Assembly (NCBI RefSeq): GCF_003443895.1
Contig: NZ_QQOA01000015.1
Span: forward strand, 105,731-169,730
Direction: 5' to 3'
Length of the DNA: 64,000 bases
Origin: Paraburkholderia phosphatilytica
GTDB lineage: Bacteria; Pseudomonadota; Gammaproteobacteria; Burkholderiales; Burkholderiaceae
Positions within the stretch are counted from its first letter, which is position 1, and each line of letters starts with the position of its first letter. The notes beneath the pieces were generated by a model that was not told the origin of the DNA, did no database searches, and saw only the letters and a program-made list of their open reading frames with translations. The translations under genes and the position numbers were made by a program. This document shows positions 24,679 through 34,341 of the stretch, piece after piece.

Positions 24679-26082
24679 ATGCATCACCGCTTCAACTTCA
24701 AACTGACCGCGATCGCGTTGAGCGTGACGTCGCTGCTCGCGCTCGGCGCGTGCGGCTCGACCACCCTCCATGTTCCGACCGCGACGCTGCCAGGCGGATC
24801 GGGTGCGGGTGCAGGCACCGGCGGCGGATCCGGTGCGGGCGCGGGAGGCAGCGGTTCGGGCTCGGGCGGCGGAGGTGGCACGACGCCAACACCAACACCA
24901 ACACCAACACCGACGCCGACGCCTACGCCTACGCCGACACCAACGCCGACACCAACGCCAACGCCAACTCCAACACCGACGCCAACACCGACGCCAACAC
25001 CGACACCGACACCGACACCAACGCCGACGCCGACGCCAACACCGACGCCAAGCGCGAACGCCGTAGGCCACGTGCTGGAGCAGGTCGGCAACGTGATCAC
25101 GGCGACGGGCCAAACGGTGACGGCCGGCGGCAACCAGATCAGCGGTCTCACGCCGATCCCCGGCACGAGCCCAGCCACGACGACCTCGCTCGGCGGCATC
25201 GTGTCGAACCTCGGCACCGGCGTGACGACGCTCGGCTTCGGCACCGCGAACGGCCTCGGCCAGCTCGGCAACTCGACCGATCCGCTCGGCGTCACGCTCG
25301 CGAGCAGCGGCGGCCTCGTGTACTCCACCGGACAGTCGGTGAACAGCGCCGGCCAGCTGGTCTCGAGCCTCGGCTCCGGATCGCTCGCGCCGCTCAGCCC
25401 GCTGACAACGCCGCTCGGCAGCACGGTCTCGACTGTCGGCAACACGGTGAGCGGTCTCGGCACCCAGCTCGGCACGTCGATCTCGACCGCGCCGGTGCAG
25501 CAGCTCACGCAGTCGCTGAGCACCGCGATCACGCCGATCACGACGACGCTCGGTCAGACGACGCAGACGGTCGGCGACACGACCGGACTCGGACAGCCGC
25601 TGAACGGCCTGCTGTCGACCGTCGGCCACGGGCTCGACAGCGCCGGCACGCGGATCACCGATGCGAGCGGCAACCCGGTCGCGCAGAACTTCGGCAATGT
25701 AGTGACGAAACTCGGCGACACGGTGAACTCGGCCGGCGGGCTGCTTACCGCAGGCGGCGCCACAGGTAGCAATCCGCTCGGCGGCCTCACCGACATCTTC
25801 AACCCGGGTAGTTCGAGCGGAAGCGGCGGCTCCGGCAGCAATCCGCTCGCGCCCATCACCACCACCCTGACCACCGTGGTGTCGACTGTCGCGAGCACCG
25901 CCGGCTCGGCAAGCGGCTCCGGCTCGACCACCGGAAGCGGCAGCGGAAGTAACGGCACCGCGAACCTGCTCGCCCCTGTCACAGGTCTCGTGACGTCGCT
26001 CACCGGCGGGTTAGCAGGAACAGGCAGCAGCGGCACGACTTCGACCGGGCTGCTCGGCAGCCTCGCGTCACAGAAAAAATAA
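24679..26082 (+). CDS. Large repetitive lipoprotein with a Thr-Pro repeat stalk
   Basis: A 467-residue predicted lipoprotein: signal peptide ending in the lipobox LGAC (residue about 25), a Gly/Ser-rich linker (36-68), then 28 consecutive Thr-Pro dipeptides (69-124), and a long C-terminal region of imperfect repeats rich in Gly, Ser, Thr, Leu and Val (patterns such as GNVxTxxGxTVxxxG and SxLGxxV). The TP run would form a stiff extended stalk carrying the repeat domain away from the outer membrane. Similar Burkholderia proteins are annotated as collagen-like or hypothetical; no collagen GXY repeat is present here. ATG 24679 has GGGGAGA upstream. Confidence 0.8.
   Translation: MHHRFNFKLTAIALSVTSLLALGACGSTTLHVPTATLPGGSGAGAGTGGGSGAGAGGSGSGSGGGGGTTPTPTPTPTPTPTPTPTPTPTPTPTPTPTPTPTPTPTPTPTPTPTPTPTPTPTPTPSANAVGHVLEQVGNVITATGQTVTAGGNQISGLTPIPGTSPATTTSLGGIVSNLGTGVTTLGFGTANGLGQLGNSTDPLGVTLASSGGLVYSTGQSVNSAGQLVSSLGSGSLAPLSPLTTPLGSTVSTVGNTVSGLGTQLGTSISTAPVQQLTQSLSTAITPITTTLGQTTQTVGDTTGLGQPLNGLLSTVGHGLDSAGTRITDASGNPVAQNFGNVVTKLGDTVNSAGGLLTAGGATGSNPLGGLTDIFNPGSSSGSGGSGSNPLAPITTTLTTVVSTVASTAGSASGSGSTTGSGSGSNGTANLLAPVTGLVTSLTGGLAGTGSSGTTSTGLLGSLASQKK
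24883..25050 (+). repeat. Hexanucleotide-type tandem repeat coding for (Thr-Pro)28
   Basis: 168 bases made of 28 units ACN-CCN (ACGCCA, ACACCA, ACACCG, ACGCCG in mixed order). The unit is six bases, so slippage changes stalk length without breaking the frame. Confidence 0.95.
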
Positions 26083-26173
26083 CGACGGCAGTTGGGAGCG
26101 GTAGCAACAAGCGTCAGGGAGGCGGCGAACCGGGCAACCGGTTCGCCGTCGACGCACGCCAGATCACACTCCG

Positions 26174-27181
26174 TCACACCTCGTGATACGTCCGATACGA
26201 CGCACCGAACTCGTTGCCCGCGAGAAAGTTGATGAACGTCATCGTCACCGAAACATCGAGTCCTTCCACGTAGTGCCACCAGCCGATCGGCAGAAACAGC
26301 AGCTCACCCGGCGACAACGTGCACTCCAGCACCTGCGCATCCGCTAGCGCGGGAAACTTCGCGGTATCGATCGCGCTGCCATCCACCTGTGAGTAGCAGT
26401 GCAGATGGTTGTAGACCAACGGCGTGTCATGAAATGGAATCAGCTTCACGCGCTTGCGGCCCATCACCTGCGCCATGAAGTTATTCGTCAGATCGTGATG
26501 GAACGGCGTCTTCGTGCCCGCGGGCCCGAACCAGAAGAAGCCCGTGTCAGGCGAAGCCGGATCGAGATACTCGGCGATCGGTCGCACGTCGTCCCACAGC
26601 GCCGCGAGCGCGACGCGGTTCTGCGACGTGTTGTTGGCCGTCATGTAGAAATCGTTGGTCGGTCCGCTGCGCTCGATCAGATCGACGTAATCGCGAAAGC
26701 GCATCGTGCGCCTGAGGGTCGGCTGGTTGATCTCGTAGCTCGGATCCGTATCGCGCCCGAACTGCACTTCCACTTCGGCGTCGCCGCAGCGCGCGCGAAA
26801 GTAGTCGAAGTTCCAGCGTGACCGCGCCGGCCAGTCGTCGAACATGCCAGTGATGATCACCGGCCGGTTCTGAACGTAGTACTGCTCATGGAATTCGCCG
26901 CGAGACAATGTCGCGCGCCGCTCGATCGTCGCGCCGCCCGCGCGCATCCGGTTCAGCGCGCCGTACACCGACAGCATCCAGTCGCGCTTGCGCAAACGGT
27001 TACGCAGGCGATTCGCGCCCAGAAAATAGGGACTTGCGAGCACCGCTTCGATTTCGCGCGTCGCGTCGACTTCGCCAAAACCGTTCGCCAACAGCACAGC
27101 ACGGATCGAATCCGGTTGCCCGTCGAGCATCAGGTTTTCAGCAATCCACCGGCGCCATTCGTCGTCGAAACTGCGGTTCAT
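26174..27181 (-). CDS. JmjC-like cupin dioxygenase
   Basis: A 335-residue protein with a cupin_8/JmjC core: RPVIITGMFDDWPARSRWNFDYF (typical domain entry), metal ligands in the HHD of TPFHHDLTNNFM, and the distal His in LFLPIGWWHYVEGL. These residues fit a Fe(II)/2-oxoglutarate-dependent hydroxylase of the bacterial type that modifies proteins or ribosomal components. The N-terminal 100 residues are helical and unassigned. ATG 27181 is preferred (GAGGGG upstream). Confidence 0.88.
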   Translation of the reverse strand: MNRSFDDEWRRWIAENLMLDGQPDSIRAVLLANGFGEVDATREIEAVLASPYFLGANRLRNRLRKRDWMLSVYGALNRMRAGGATIERRATLSRGEFHEQYYVQNRPVIITGMFDDWPARSRWNFDYFRARCGDAEVEVQFGRDTDPSYEINQPTLRRTMRFRDYVDLIERSGPTNDFYMTANNTSQNRVALAALWDDVRPIAEYLDPASPDTGFFWFGPAGTKTPFHHDLTNNFMAQVMGRKRVKLIPFHDTPLVYNHLHCYSQVDGSAIDTAKFPALADAQVLECTLSPGELLFLPIGWWHYVEGLDVSVTMTFINFLAGNEFGASYRTYHEV

Positions 27182-27245
27182 GCTGCCCCTCTCTCGTGTC
27201 ATTTGTTATGAGGTTTAGCATCTCACGCAAGCGCCCAAAAGAAAA

Positions 27246-27272
27246 GGCACGCGGCCAAAAGCTCCGCGTGCC
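27246..27272 (-). terminator. Terminator of the Liv-type binding-protein gene
   Basis: A nine-bp stem GGCACGCGG/CCGCGTGCC with a nine-base loop; on the minus strand it is followed by TTTTCTTTTGG. It lies 57 bases after the gene ending at 27329. Confidence 0.85.
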
Positions 27273-27328
27273 TTCTGCGTTCGCCGGCGCCGGGCGGAAA
27301 ACTCCGCCCGCGCGCCGCGACGTGGGTA

Positions 27329-28474
27329 TTACATCTTGACCACGTCGAGCAGCGTCTTCTTGCCGCCCTTGTAGTTGTACAGCGAGATCACGCCGTGCTT
27401 CAGGTCGCCGTGCGAATCGAACGTCGTTTCGCCGATCACGCCCTTGTAGTCCGTCGACGGCATTTCAGCCAGGATCTTCGCCGGATCCGTCGAGTTCGCG
27501 CGCTTCATCGCGTCGACGATGATGTACACAGCGTCATACGTGAACGGAGCGTAGATCTGGATCGGCTGGCCGAAGCGCTTCTGGTACTTCGCTTCGAACG
27601 CTGCGCCGCCCGCCATCTTCTCGAGCGCCATACCAGCTTCCGAGCAGACGACGTTGTCGGTTGCGTCGCCGGCGAGATCCGACAGCTTGTCGGTACACAC
27701 GCCGTCACCCGCGAGCACCTTCGCGCGCAGGCCCAGCTGCTTCGCCTGCTTCGCGAACGGGCCGCCGGTGGCGTCCATGCCGCCGTACATGATCGCGTCC
27801 GGGTTTTCGCCCTTGATCTTCGTCAGAATCGCGCGGAAGTCCACGGCCTTGTCGTTCGTCGCGTCATGCGACACGACGTCCATGCCCAGCGACTTCGCGG
27901 TCTTCTCGAACTCGTTCGCGAGACCCTGGCCGTATGCCGTCGAGTCGTCGACGATCGCGACCTTCTTCACCTTCAGATCTTTCGCTGCGTAGTTCGCGAG
28001 CGCCGGACCTTGCTGCGCATCGGTCGCAACGACGCGGTACGTCGTCTTGAAGCCTTGCTGCGTGTAGGCCGGGTTCGTTGCCGACGGCGAGATCTGGACG
28101 ATGCCAGCATCGCTGTAGATCTTCGAAGCCGGGATCGAGGTGCCCGAGTTCAGGTGGCCGACCACGGCGACGACCTTGTCGTCGACGAGCTTCTGCGCAA
28201 CCTGGGTTGCCGTGCGCGGGTCAGCGGCGTCGTCCTGTGCGTCGAGTTCGAGGGTGATCTTCTGGCCGCCGATCGTCAGACCCTTGGCGTTGATTTCTTC
28301 GATTGCGAGACGTGCGCCGTTTTCATTGTCTTTGCCGAGGTGAGCGATGCCACCCGTCAGCGGTGCCACGTGACCGATCTTGACGACCTGGTCGGCCGCG
28401 GCAGTCGTTGCCATCGCCGCGAACATCAGGGCAGCGGCGGAAATCGGCAACAGCTTTTGAAGCTTGGTATTCAT
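27329..28474 (-). CDS. Branched-chain amino acid ABC transporter substrate-binding protein
   Basis: A 381-residue periplasmic type I binding protein (LivJ/LivK family). A signal peptide ends at TTAAAADQ (about residue 27); the mature protein starts VVKIGHVAPLTGGIAHLGKDNENGA, the family hallmark, with ligand-contact regions VVGHLNSGTSIPAS and DDSTAYGQGLANEF. No permease or ATPase genes are adjacent, so it must serve a transporter encoded elsewhere. ATG 28474 has GGAGAC upstream; the gene is flanked by a strong terminator. Confidence 0.95.
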   Translation of the reverse strand: MNTKLQKLLPISAAALMFAAMATTAAADQVVKIGHVAPLTGGIAHLGKDNENGARLAIEEINAKGLTIGGQKITLELDAQDDAADPRTATQVAQKLVDDKVVAVVGHLNSGTSIPASKIYSDAGIVQISPSATNPAYTQQGFKTTYRVVATDAQQGPALANYAAKDLKVKKVAIVDDSTAYGQGLANEFEKTAKSLGMDVVSHDATNDKAVDFRAILTKIKGENPDAIMYGGMDATGGPFAKQAKQLGLRAKVLAGDGVCTDKLSDLAGDATDNVVCSEAGMALEKMAGGAAFEAKYQKRFGQPIQIYAPFTYDAVYIIVDAMKRANSTDPAKILAEMPSTDYKGVIGETTFDSHGDLKHGVISLYNYKGGKKTLLDVVKM

Positions 28475-28959
28475 GTAAGTCTCCAGTTTCGGTCCCAAAA
28501 ACAACGCAATCGTCCAGTTTCCCCGCTCTCATCCAGTTTGGATGAGTCCCGCGGACGACCACGCCGGATGCATCGTTATGCACTTGACAAGCTCGCGTGT
28601 CCGCCTGTTTTTGGCAGACGGCAACCCTCGCTTGCGCGCAAGTGTAGGCGATCAAATTAATTTAGGGGATTTTTTTGGGAAACTGGTGTGAATACTGATA
28701 GCGTTTATCCGGCGAGGTCGAATAACCCATGCCGTTGACACCCCGGAGAATGGCTCTGCATGCGGGTTTCCGGGCAGTGCAACGATTGCGCGCAACCCTC
28801 CGCATGCAGCCGGACACCGCGTCGCGCGCATTTTTTAGTGGTTCGAATCGGCGTTTGCACTGAGTGCGTGACGAGCGAATGTCAATTCAAAGTCACACGT
28901 CGGACCATGCTCAAGCAGTCCGACATCGATGCAACATCAGACGGGTGCTCTGCTGGAAT
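28475..28959. other. Upstream region of the binding-protein gene
   Basis: About 485 bases between two minus-strand genes. The part nearest 28640-28700 is AT-rich (ATTAATTTAGGGGATTTTTT) and may hold the promoter. No gene or riboswitch was recognised. Confidence 0.45.
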
Positions 28960-30087
28960 TCACCGTAAGGCCGTTTGCGCGGATGCGGCGACGCCGGCCA
29001 GCGCAGCCCGCCACTCCGCTTCGAGTTCCGCCATCAATTCGGCCGCGCCGATGCCTTCGCGGCGCTTCCGCCCCATCGATGCACCCTGTCCCGACCACAA
29101 CGACAGATATTCGCTCTTGCCCGCACCCGCCGCGGTTCGCCGCAGTTCCTGCGTGAGCGCGTTCTGCACCGGATACGGCGCGATGCGTTCCGGGTGTTCG
29201 CTCAACTGTTCGATGATCGTATTACGGATACCGCGTGCATGACGTCCGGTGATCGCGCGCGTCACGGTTGTCGACGTATCGTCGGCCGTGCGAAGGCGCG
29301 CTTTCCACACGTCGGGAATCGCGCTTTCCGCAGTGGTGAGAAACGCGGTGCCCATCGCGGCCGCCTGCGCGCCGAGCGCGAGTGCCGCGACGATGCCGCG
29401 GCCGTCCATGATGCCGCCCGCCGCGAGCACCGGCAGCCCCGTCGCATCGACGAGCATCGGCACCAGCGCCATCGTGCCGACGAGCGCATCCTCGAAGCGG
29501 CCGATGAACGTGCCGCGATGCGCGCCCGCTTCCGAACCCTGCGCGACGATGCCGTCCGCGCCCGCATCGCGCCACGCGATGCCTTCGGCCGTGTTCGTCG
29601 CGGTGCCCATCACGAAGCTGCCCGCGGCCTTGAGTCGCGCGACGTCCGCATCCGGCAGGACATTGAACGTGAAGCTGACCACCGGCACGCGCAGTTCGAC
29701 GAGCATGTCGAGCTGCGCGCGAAAATCCGGCGCATAGCGTTCGAGCGCCTTGCCCGGCGGCAGGCCGATTTCGGCGCGCAGCGGATCGATGGCGTCGAGC
29801 GCGCGGCGCACCGTCGCTTCGTCCGGCGATGCGCGATCGAGCACGAACAGGTTCACGCCGAACGGCCTGTCCGTCAGCGCGCGGATCGCCGCGACGTCCT
29901 TCTGCATCCGTTCTGCGTCGAGCGCTGCGCCCGCGAGAAAACCGAGGCCGCCCGCATTGCTCACGGCCGCGACGAGTTCCGGCGTGGTGGGCCCGCCCGC
30001 CATCGGCGCCTGCACGATGGGTACGCGCATGCCGAACCGTTCAGCGAACGGCGATGCGAAGCGCGCTGTGTGTTGACTGGTATTCAT
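28960..30087 (-). CDS. Nitronate monooxygenase / FMN-dependent dioxygenase family
   Basis: A 375-residue TIM-barrel flavoprotein: VPIVQAPMAGGPTTPELVAAVSNAGGLGFLAGA at the N-terminus, the catalytic-His region GADGIVAQGSEAGAHRG, and FMN phosphate binding near LVDATGLPVLAAGGIMDGRG. Members oxidise alkyl nitronates such as propionate-3-nitronate, a plant and fungal toxin. ATG 30087 follows AAGGAAT; an upstream extension to 30381 lacks a ribosome site and is not used. Confidence 0.9.
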   Translation of the reverse strand: MNTSQHTARFASPFAERFGMRVPIVQAPMAGGPTTPELVAAVSNAGGLGFLAGAALDAERMQKDVAAIRALTDRPFGVNLFVLDRASPDEATVRRALDAIDPLRAEIGLPPGKALERYAPDFRAQLDMLVELRVPVVSFTFNVLPDADVARLKAAGSFVMGTATNTAEGIAWRDAGADGIVAQGSEAGAHRGTFIGRFEDALVGTMALVPMLVDATGLPVLAAGGIMDGRGIVAALALGAQAAAMGTAFLTTAESAIPDVWKARLRTADDTSTTVTRAITGRHARGIRNTIIEQLSEHPERIAPYPVQNALTQELRRTAAGAGKSEYLSLWSGQGASMGRKRREGIGAAELMAELEAEWRAALAGVAASAQTALR

Positions 30088-30408
30088 GATGGATTCCTTT
30101 CCGACACGTCCATGACACGACGGCGACGCCATGCTGCTCACAGCGCCAGGCCGGAACCGCGACGCACGCGCCACGGTAGACACGATCGACTCTACCGAAG
30201 CGCACGTCGCCGGGAAAATGAATAATCGAGATCGTTTCAATCCGCTTACGAGAACGTGGCTTGCGGCGCAGGAAAACCGGACACGCGAAGAAAGCGCGGG
30301 GAAGACGAACAAAAGGCGCGCACGCGGCCCCGGCACTGCAGCGCGAAACGTTTGGTGGCACACTGGGCGCCCCGTATTCACCCCGTATCAAGGATCAAGG
30401 AGAGCAAC
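30088..30408. other. Divergent promoter region
   Basis: About 320 bases between the divergent nitronate monooxygenase and dienelactone hydrolase genes. It must hold both promoters; no clear operator or additional gene was seen. Confidence 0.4.
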
Positions 30409-31107
30409 GTGAGCGTGACTACCCGCTGGATCGATATCCCGACGGACAAAGATGGCTTCGAAGGCTATCTGGCGCTGCCGAAAGCCGGCAAAGGTCCGGC
30501 AGTCGTCATCATTCAGGAGATCTTCGGCGTGAACGGGCATATCCGCTCGGTCGCCGAACAGTACGCGCAGGATGGCTACGTCGCGATCGCGCCGGACATC
30601 TTCTGGCGCACGCAGCCGCGCGTCGAGCTGGTCTATGCCGGCGCCGATCGCGACAAGGGCATCGAACTGATGCAGAAGACCGACATCAAACAGACGGTTG
30701 CGGACCTCGGCGCTACGGCGAAGCTGCTGCGCTCGCTGCCGGAAGTCACGGGCAAGATCAGCGCGATCGGCTACTGCTTCGGCGGCCTGCTCGCGTATCT
30801 GACGGCCGCGCAGGGTACGGTCGATGCAGCGGTCGCGTACTACGGCGGCGGCATCCAGCGCAATCTCGACGAAGCCGCGAAGGTCAAGGTGCCGATGCAG
30901 TTCCACTACGGCGAACTCGACGCGCACATTCCGCAGTCGGATGTGGGTCAGGTGAAGGAACGCTTCATCGGCCGCGACGACGTCGAGTTTCACATCTACC
31001 CGAACGCCGATCACGGCTTCAACTGCTCCGAGCGCGCGTCGTACAACCAGCACGCGTCGGCGCTCGCGCACGGCCGCACGCTGACATTCCTGGGCGAACG
31101 CCTGTAA
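30409..31107 (+). CDS. Dienelactone hydrolase family protein
   Basis: A 232-residue alpha/beta hydrolase. The active-site set is complete at the positions known from Pseudomonas dienelactone hydrolase: Glu36 (QEIFG), nucleophile Cys123 (GYCFGG), Asp171 (GELDAH) and His202 (NADHGF). The family opens lactone rings in chloroaromatic degradation, but many chromosomal copies have other ester substrates. GTG 30409 is chosen because AAGGAGAG lies just upstream. The amidase gene follows 37 bases later on the same strand. Confidence 0.95.
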   Translation: MSVTTRWIDIPTDKDGFEGYLALPKAGKGPAVVIIQEIFGVNGHIRSVAEQYAQDGYVAIAPDIFWRTQPRVELVYAGADRDKGIELMQKTDIKQTVADLGATAKLLRSLPEVTGKISAIGYCFGGLLAYLTAAQGTVDAAVAYYGGGIQRNLDEAAKVKVPMQFHYGELDAHIPQSDVGQVKERFIGRDDVEFHIYPNADHGFNCSERASYNQHASALAHGRTLTFLGERL

Positions 31108-31144
31108 GCTTGCGCGGAATGCACACCGGGGAGGCCGAGCGCAC

Positions 31145-32650
31145 GTGCAATCCGACGACTATCTCGCCCGCGACGCGATCGGGCTCGCCGATCTCGTTCG
31201 CCGCGGCGAAGCCAGTCCGCGCGAACTGATCGACATCGCGATCGCTCGCGCGGAAGCGGTCAATCCCGCAATCAACGCGATCGTGCTGAAGGACTACGAT
31301 GCCGCGCGCAAGCGTGCATCGGCCTGGAACGGCGACGCGGGCGCGGCCGGCGCGCTCGCCGGCGTGCCGTATCTGATCAAGGATCTCGGCGCGCCCGTCG
31401 CGGGCCTGCGGATGTCGCTCGGCAGCCGCCACTATCGCCACTACGTGCCGAAGGAAGACGCGCCGATCGTCACGCTGTCGAAGGCCGCCGGCCTCAACAT
31501 CTTCGGCAAGACCAACACGCCCGAGCTGGGCCAGATGCCTTTTACGGAGCCCGAACTGTTCGGCCCGTGCCGCAACCCGTGGAACCTGGATCACACGCCG
31601 GGCGGTTCGAGCGGCGGTGCGGCCGCGGCCGTCGCGGCCGGCATCGTGCCGATGGCGCATGCGTCCGATGGCGGCGGCTCGATCCGCATTCCCGCATCAT
31701 GCTGCGGCCTGTTCGGTCTGAAGCCGTCGCGCGGACGCGTGACATCGGCGACGTTGCCGACGCCGGGGGAACTCGGCGTCGATCACGTGATCTCGCGCAG
31801 CGTGCGAGACAGCGCGTATCTGCTCGACCTCACGTCGGGCAACGCCGACCGCCCACCGGGCGCGCCGGGCACGTTCCTCGGTGCAGTCGGCCTGCCCGGT
31901 GCGCCGGTGGAAAGCGGCAAGCGTCTGCATATCGCGTTCGTCGCGGACCCGATGTTCGCGGAAGCGCTATCGTCCGACGCACGCGATGCGATCGACGATG
32001 CCGCGCAGCTCGCCGCAACGCTCGGTCACACGATCGAACCGGTGTCGCTGGGTCTCGATTTCCCTCTGCTGCGCGAAGCGTTTCTGATGCTGTGGTCGGT
32101 GGTGGCCGAAGAGTTCGTGCTGAACGCCGCGAACATCAGCGGACAGAAACCGCATCGCGACGAGTTCGAAATCGCGACATGGGCGATGGCGCACATCGGC
32201 CGGCGCCTCGGTCGGCGTGGCCTCGCGGACGCGCTCGAAGAACAGCGACGCGTCACCACGACGCTCACCGATCTGCTGAACCGCTACGACGTGCTGCTGT
32301 GCGCGACGCTCGCGGGCGCGCCGCTGAAGATCGGCGAGCGGCAACCGACGCAGTTCGAGCGCGTGCAGATGCGCGCAGTCACGGCGATGCCAGTCGAAGC
32401 GCTGATGCGCAAACTCCTTACCGAAGTGTCGAACAAGGCATTCGCGTGGGCGGGCTGTACCGAGCTCTTCAATCTCACCGGTCAGCCGGCGATGTCGGTG
32501 CCGCTCTTCTGGAATGCGCGCGGCCTGCCGATCGGCGTGCAGTTCGCCGCGCGCGAGGGCGGCGAAGCGACCCTGCTGGCGCTCGCCGCGCAGCTGGAAC
32601 AGGCGCGGCCATGGTTCGATAAACGCCCGCCGCTGGTGCGCGCGCGCTGA
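31145..32650 (+). CDS. Amidase (amidase-signature family)
   Basis: A 501-residue amidase with the Ser-cisSer-Lys triad: Lys79 (PYLIKD), cis-Ser155 in TPGGSSGGAA and nucleophile Ser179 in DGGGSIRIPA. The rest shows the normal length and the C-terminal ALAAQLEQARPW end of 6-aminohexanoate-cyclic-dimer hydrolase-type amidases. Substrate unknown. Initiation at GTG 31145 with GGGGAGG a little upstream. Probably one transcript with the dienelactone hydrolase. Confidence 0.92.
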   Translation: MQSDDYLARDAIGLADLVRRGEASPRELIDIAIARAEAVNPAINAIVLKDYDAARKRASAWNGDAGAAGALAGVPYLIKDLGAPVAGLRMSLGSRHYRHYVPKEDAPIVTLSKAAGLNIFGKTNTPELGQMPFTEPELFGPCRNPWNLDHTPGGSSGGAAAAVAAGIVPMAHASDGGGSIRIPASCCGLFGLKPSRGRVTSATLPTPGELGVDHVISRSVRDSAYLLDLTSGNADRPPGAPGTFLGAVGLPGAPVESGKRLHIAFVADPMFAEALSSDARDAIDDAAQLAATLGHTIEPVSLGLDFPLLREAFLMLWSVVAEEFVLNAANISGQKPHRDEFEIATWAMAHIGRRLGRRGLADALEEQRRVTTTLTDLLNRYDVLLCATLAGAPLKIGERQPTQFERVQMRAVTAMPVEALMRKLLTEVSNKAFAWAGCTELFNLTGQPAMSVPLFWNARGLPIGVQFAAREGGEATLLALAAQLEQARPWFDKRPPLVRAR

Positions 32651-32666
32651 CGTTGAACCCCACACC

Positions 32667-33959
32667 TCACGCCGGCTTGCGCCGCGCGTCGAGGTCCGCG
32701 TGACGCATCGCCGGAATGCAGGCCACGGCGCCCATCGACAGCGCAAGCCCCGCCATCACGTACCACGTCGGCGCGAGCGGCGAGCCGGTCGTCTTGATGA
32801 GCCACGTGACGACGAGCTGCCCGCCGCCGCCGAACACCATCACCGCGAAGTTGTACGAGATCGCGAGACCCGTCGAACGCACGTTGGCGGGAAACAGCTC
32901 GGCGATCAGCGCGCCGAACGGACCGTAGTAGCCCGACAGCGTGGTCGACAGCACAGCCTGCACGAGAATCAGACGCGGCACGCTCGGCGCCGCATCGAGC
33001 CACGAGAAGAGCGGGTACATCAGCACCAGCGTCAAACCCAGCGACCACAGCGACAGGCCCTTGCGCCCGATCCGATCCGACCACGCACCCGCGACCGGCG
33101 ACAGCGCCGCGAGCAGCAGATTGCCGACGATCACCGCATAGAACGACTCCGAATACGAGAGCTTCAGCTGCGTGACCGCGAAGGTCGGCAGATACGCGAT
33201 CAGCACGTAAATGGTGACCGTCAGCGCGATCACGAGGCCGAAGCCGCACAGCACCTCGCGGCTGTGTCCCGCGAACACCTCGCGCAGCGTCGCGCGGCGC
33301 GCGCTCTTCTGCGCGTGCAGGAAGGCTTCGGAGTCCGTGAGACGACGGCGGATGTAGTAGCCGACCGGCCCGATCGCGAGGCCGACGAGAAACGGCACGC
33401 GCCAGCCCCACGCGCGCAGCGAGTCGGCCGGCAAACCGCGCGTGACGAGTGCACCGACGATCGCGCCGAGCAGCAGCGCGGCCGCCTGACTCGACATCTG
33501 CCAGCTGCCGTAGAAACCGCGGCGCGAAAACGGTGCGGCTTCGATCAGCAACGCGGTGGAGCTCGCGAATTCGCCGCCGGCGGAGAAGCCTTGCAGCAGC
33601 CGTCCGAGCACGACGATCAGCGGGCCCGCAATGCCGAGCGCTGTATACGGCGGCGCGATCGCGATCAGCAGAATGCCCAGCGTCATCAGCGCGATCACGA
33701 GCGACATCGCGGCTCTGCGGCCCGCGCGATCCGCGTACAGGCCGAACACGATGCCGCCGATCGGCCGCATGCAGAACGCGACGCCGAAGGTCGCGGTGGC
33801 GTAGAAGAGTGACGAGTAGCTGTTGGCCGCGGGAAAGAACAGTTCCGCGATGATGACGGTGGTCAGGCCGAAGACGGTGAAGTCGTACCACTCGAGCGCA
33901 TTGCCGATCGCGGCCGCCGCGACGGCTCGTCGGTTGAGGCTCCGGAATGCTGACGCCAT
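32667..33959 (-). CDS. MFS transporter of the metabolite:H+ symporter (MHS) family
   Basis: A 430-residue carrier with twelve predicted helices. GNALEWYDFTVFG in TM1 and FGLYADRAGRRAAM after TM2 are hallmarks of the MHS group (ProP, KgtP, ShiA), which imports organic acids or osmolytes with protons. ATG 33959 has GGGAGAT upstream; a start at 34115 would add an unrelated 52 residues. It converges with the amidase gene and ends 17 bases from it. Confidence 0.92.
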   Translation of the reverse strand: MASAFRSLNRRAVAAAAIGNALEWYDFTVFGLTTVIIAELFFPAANSYSSLFYATATFGVAFCMRPIGGIVFGLYADRAGRRAAMSLVIALMTLGILLIAIAPPYTALGIAGPLIVVLGRLLQGFSAGGEFASSTALLIEAAPFSRRGFYGSWQMSSQAAALLLGAIVGALVTRGLPADSLRAWGWRVPFLVGLAIGPVGYYIRRRLTDSEAFLHAQKSARRATLREVFAGHSREVLCGFGLVIALTVTIYVLIAYLPTFAVTQLKLSYSESFYAVIVGNLLLAALSPVAGAWSDRIGRKGLSLWSLGLTLVLMYPLFSWLDAAPSVPRLILVQAVLSTTLSGYYGPFGALIAELFPANVRSTGLAISYNFAVMVFGGGGQLVVTWLIKTTGSPLAPTWYVMAGLALSMGAVACIPAMRHADLDARRKPA

Positions 33960-34341
33960 CGGGATCTCCCGTCCTCGAGCGATGCCCTGCATTGGATAAG
34001 ACTCGCGCCCGCGTTCGAAGTGCCGCGCGGCGCATGCGCCATGAAAAGCCCGTGATATCGCTTCGCGCCGCGCTTCGTGCATGACAGCGCGCGGCCGGCA
34101 GGGGTGCACATGCACTCACCCTGCGACTCGCGAGTGTAAAGAGCACATCAGACGTTTTCAAGCGACAAAAGGCGCCTGTGTCATTCGACAACAGGCGCCC
34201 GATGAGAAATGTGCGGACGCGCCCGTATCCGCGGGTCGCGTCTTGTGCGGTGCATCATGCCGTGATAGAACGTGGCCGCACGTCAGGGCTGCGAACTATC
34301 GGCTCCTGGGCGCCCACGATCGGTGCAAAAGCCTCGCGCGA

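Noticed and set aside
24883..25050. Possible CRISPR-like array
   Set aside because: It is an uninterrupted in-frame hexanucleotide repeat without spacers, coding for Thr-Pro.
24598..25629. Minus-strand frame opposite the Thr-Pro lipoprotein
   Set aside because: It is the mirror of the repeat (Val-Gly and Trp-Arg-Cys runs) and lacks a ribosome site.
30088..30381. N-terminal extension of the nitronate monooxygenase
   Set aside because: The added sequence is Arg/Phe-rich with no ribosome site; the family start is at 30087.
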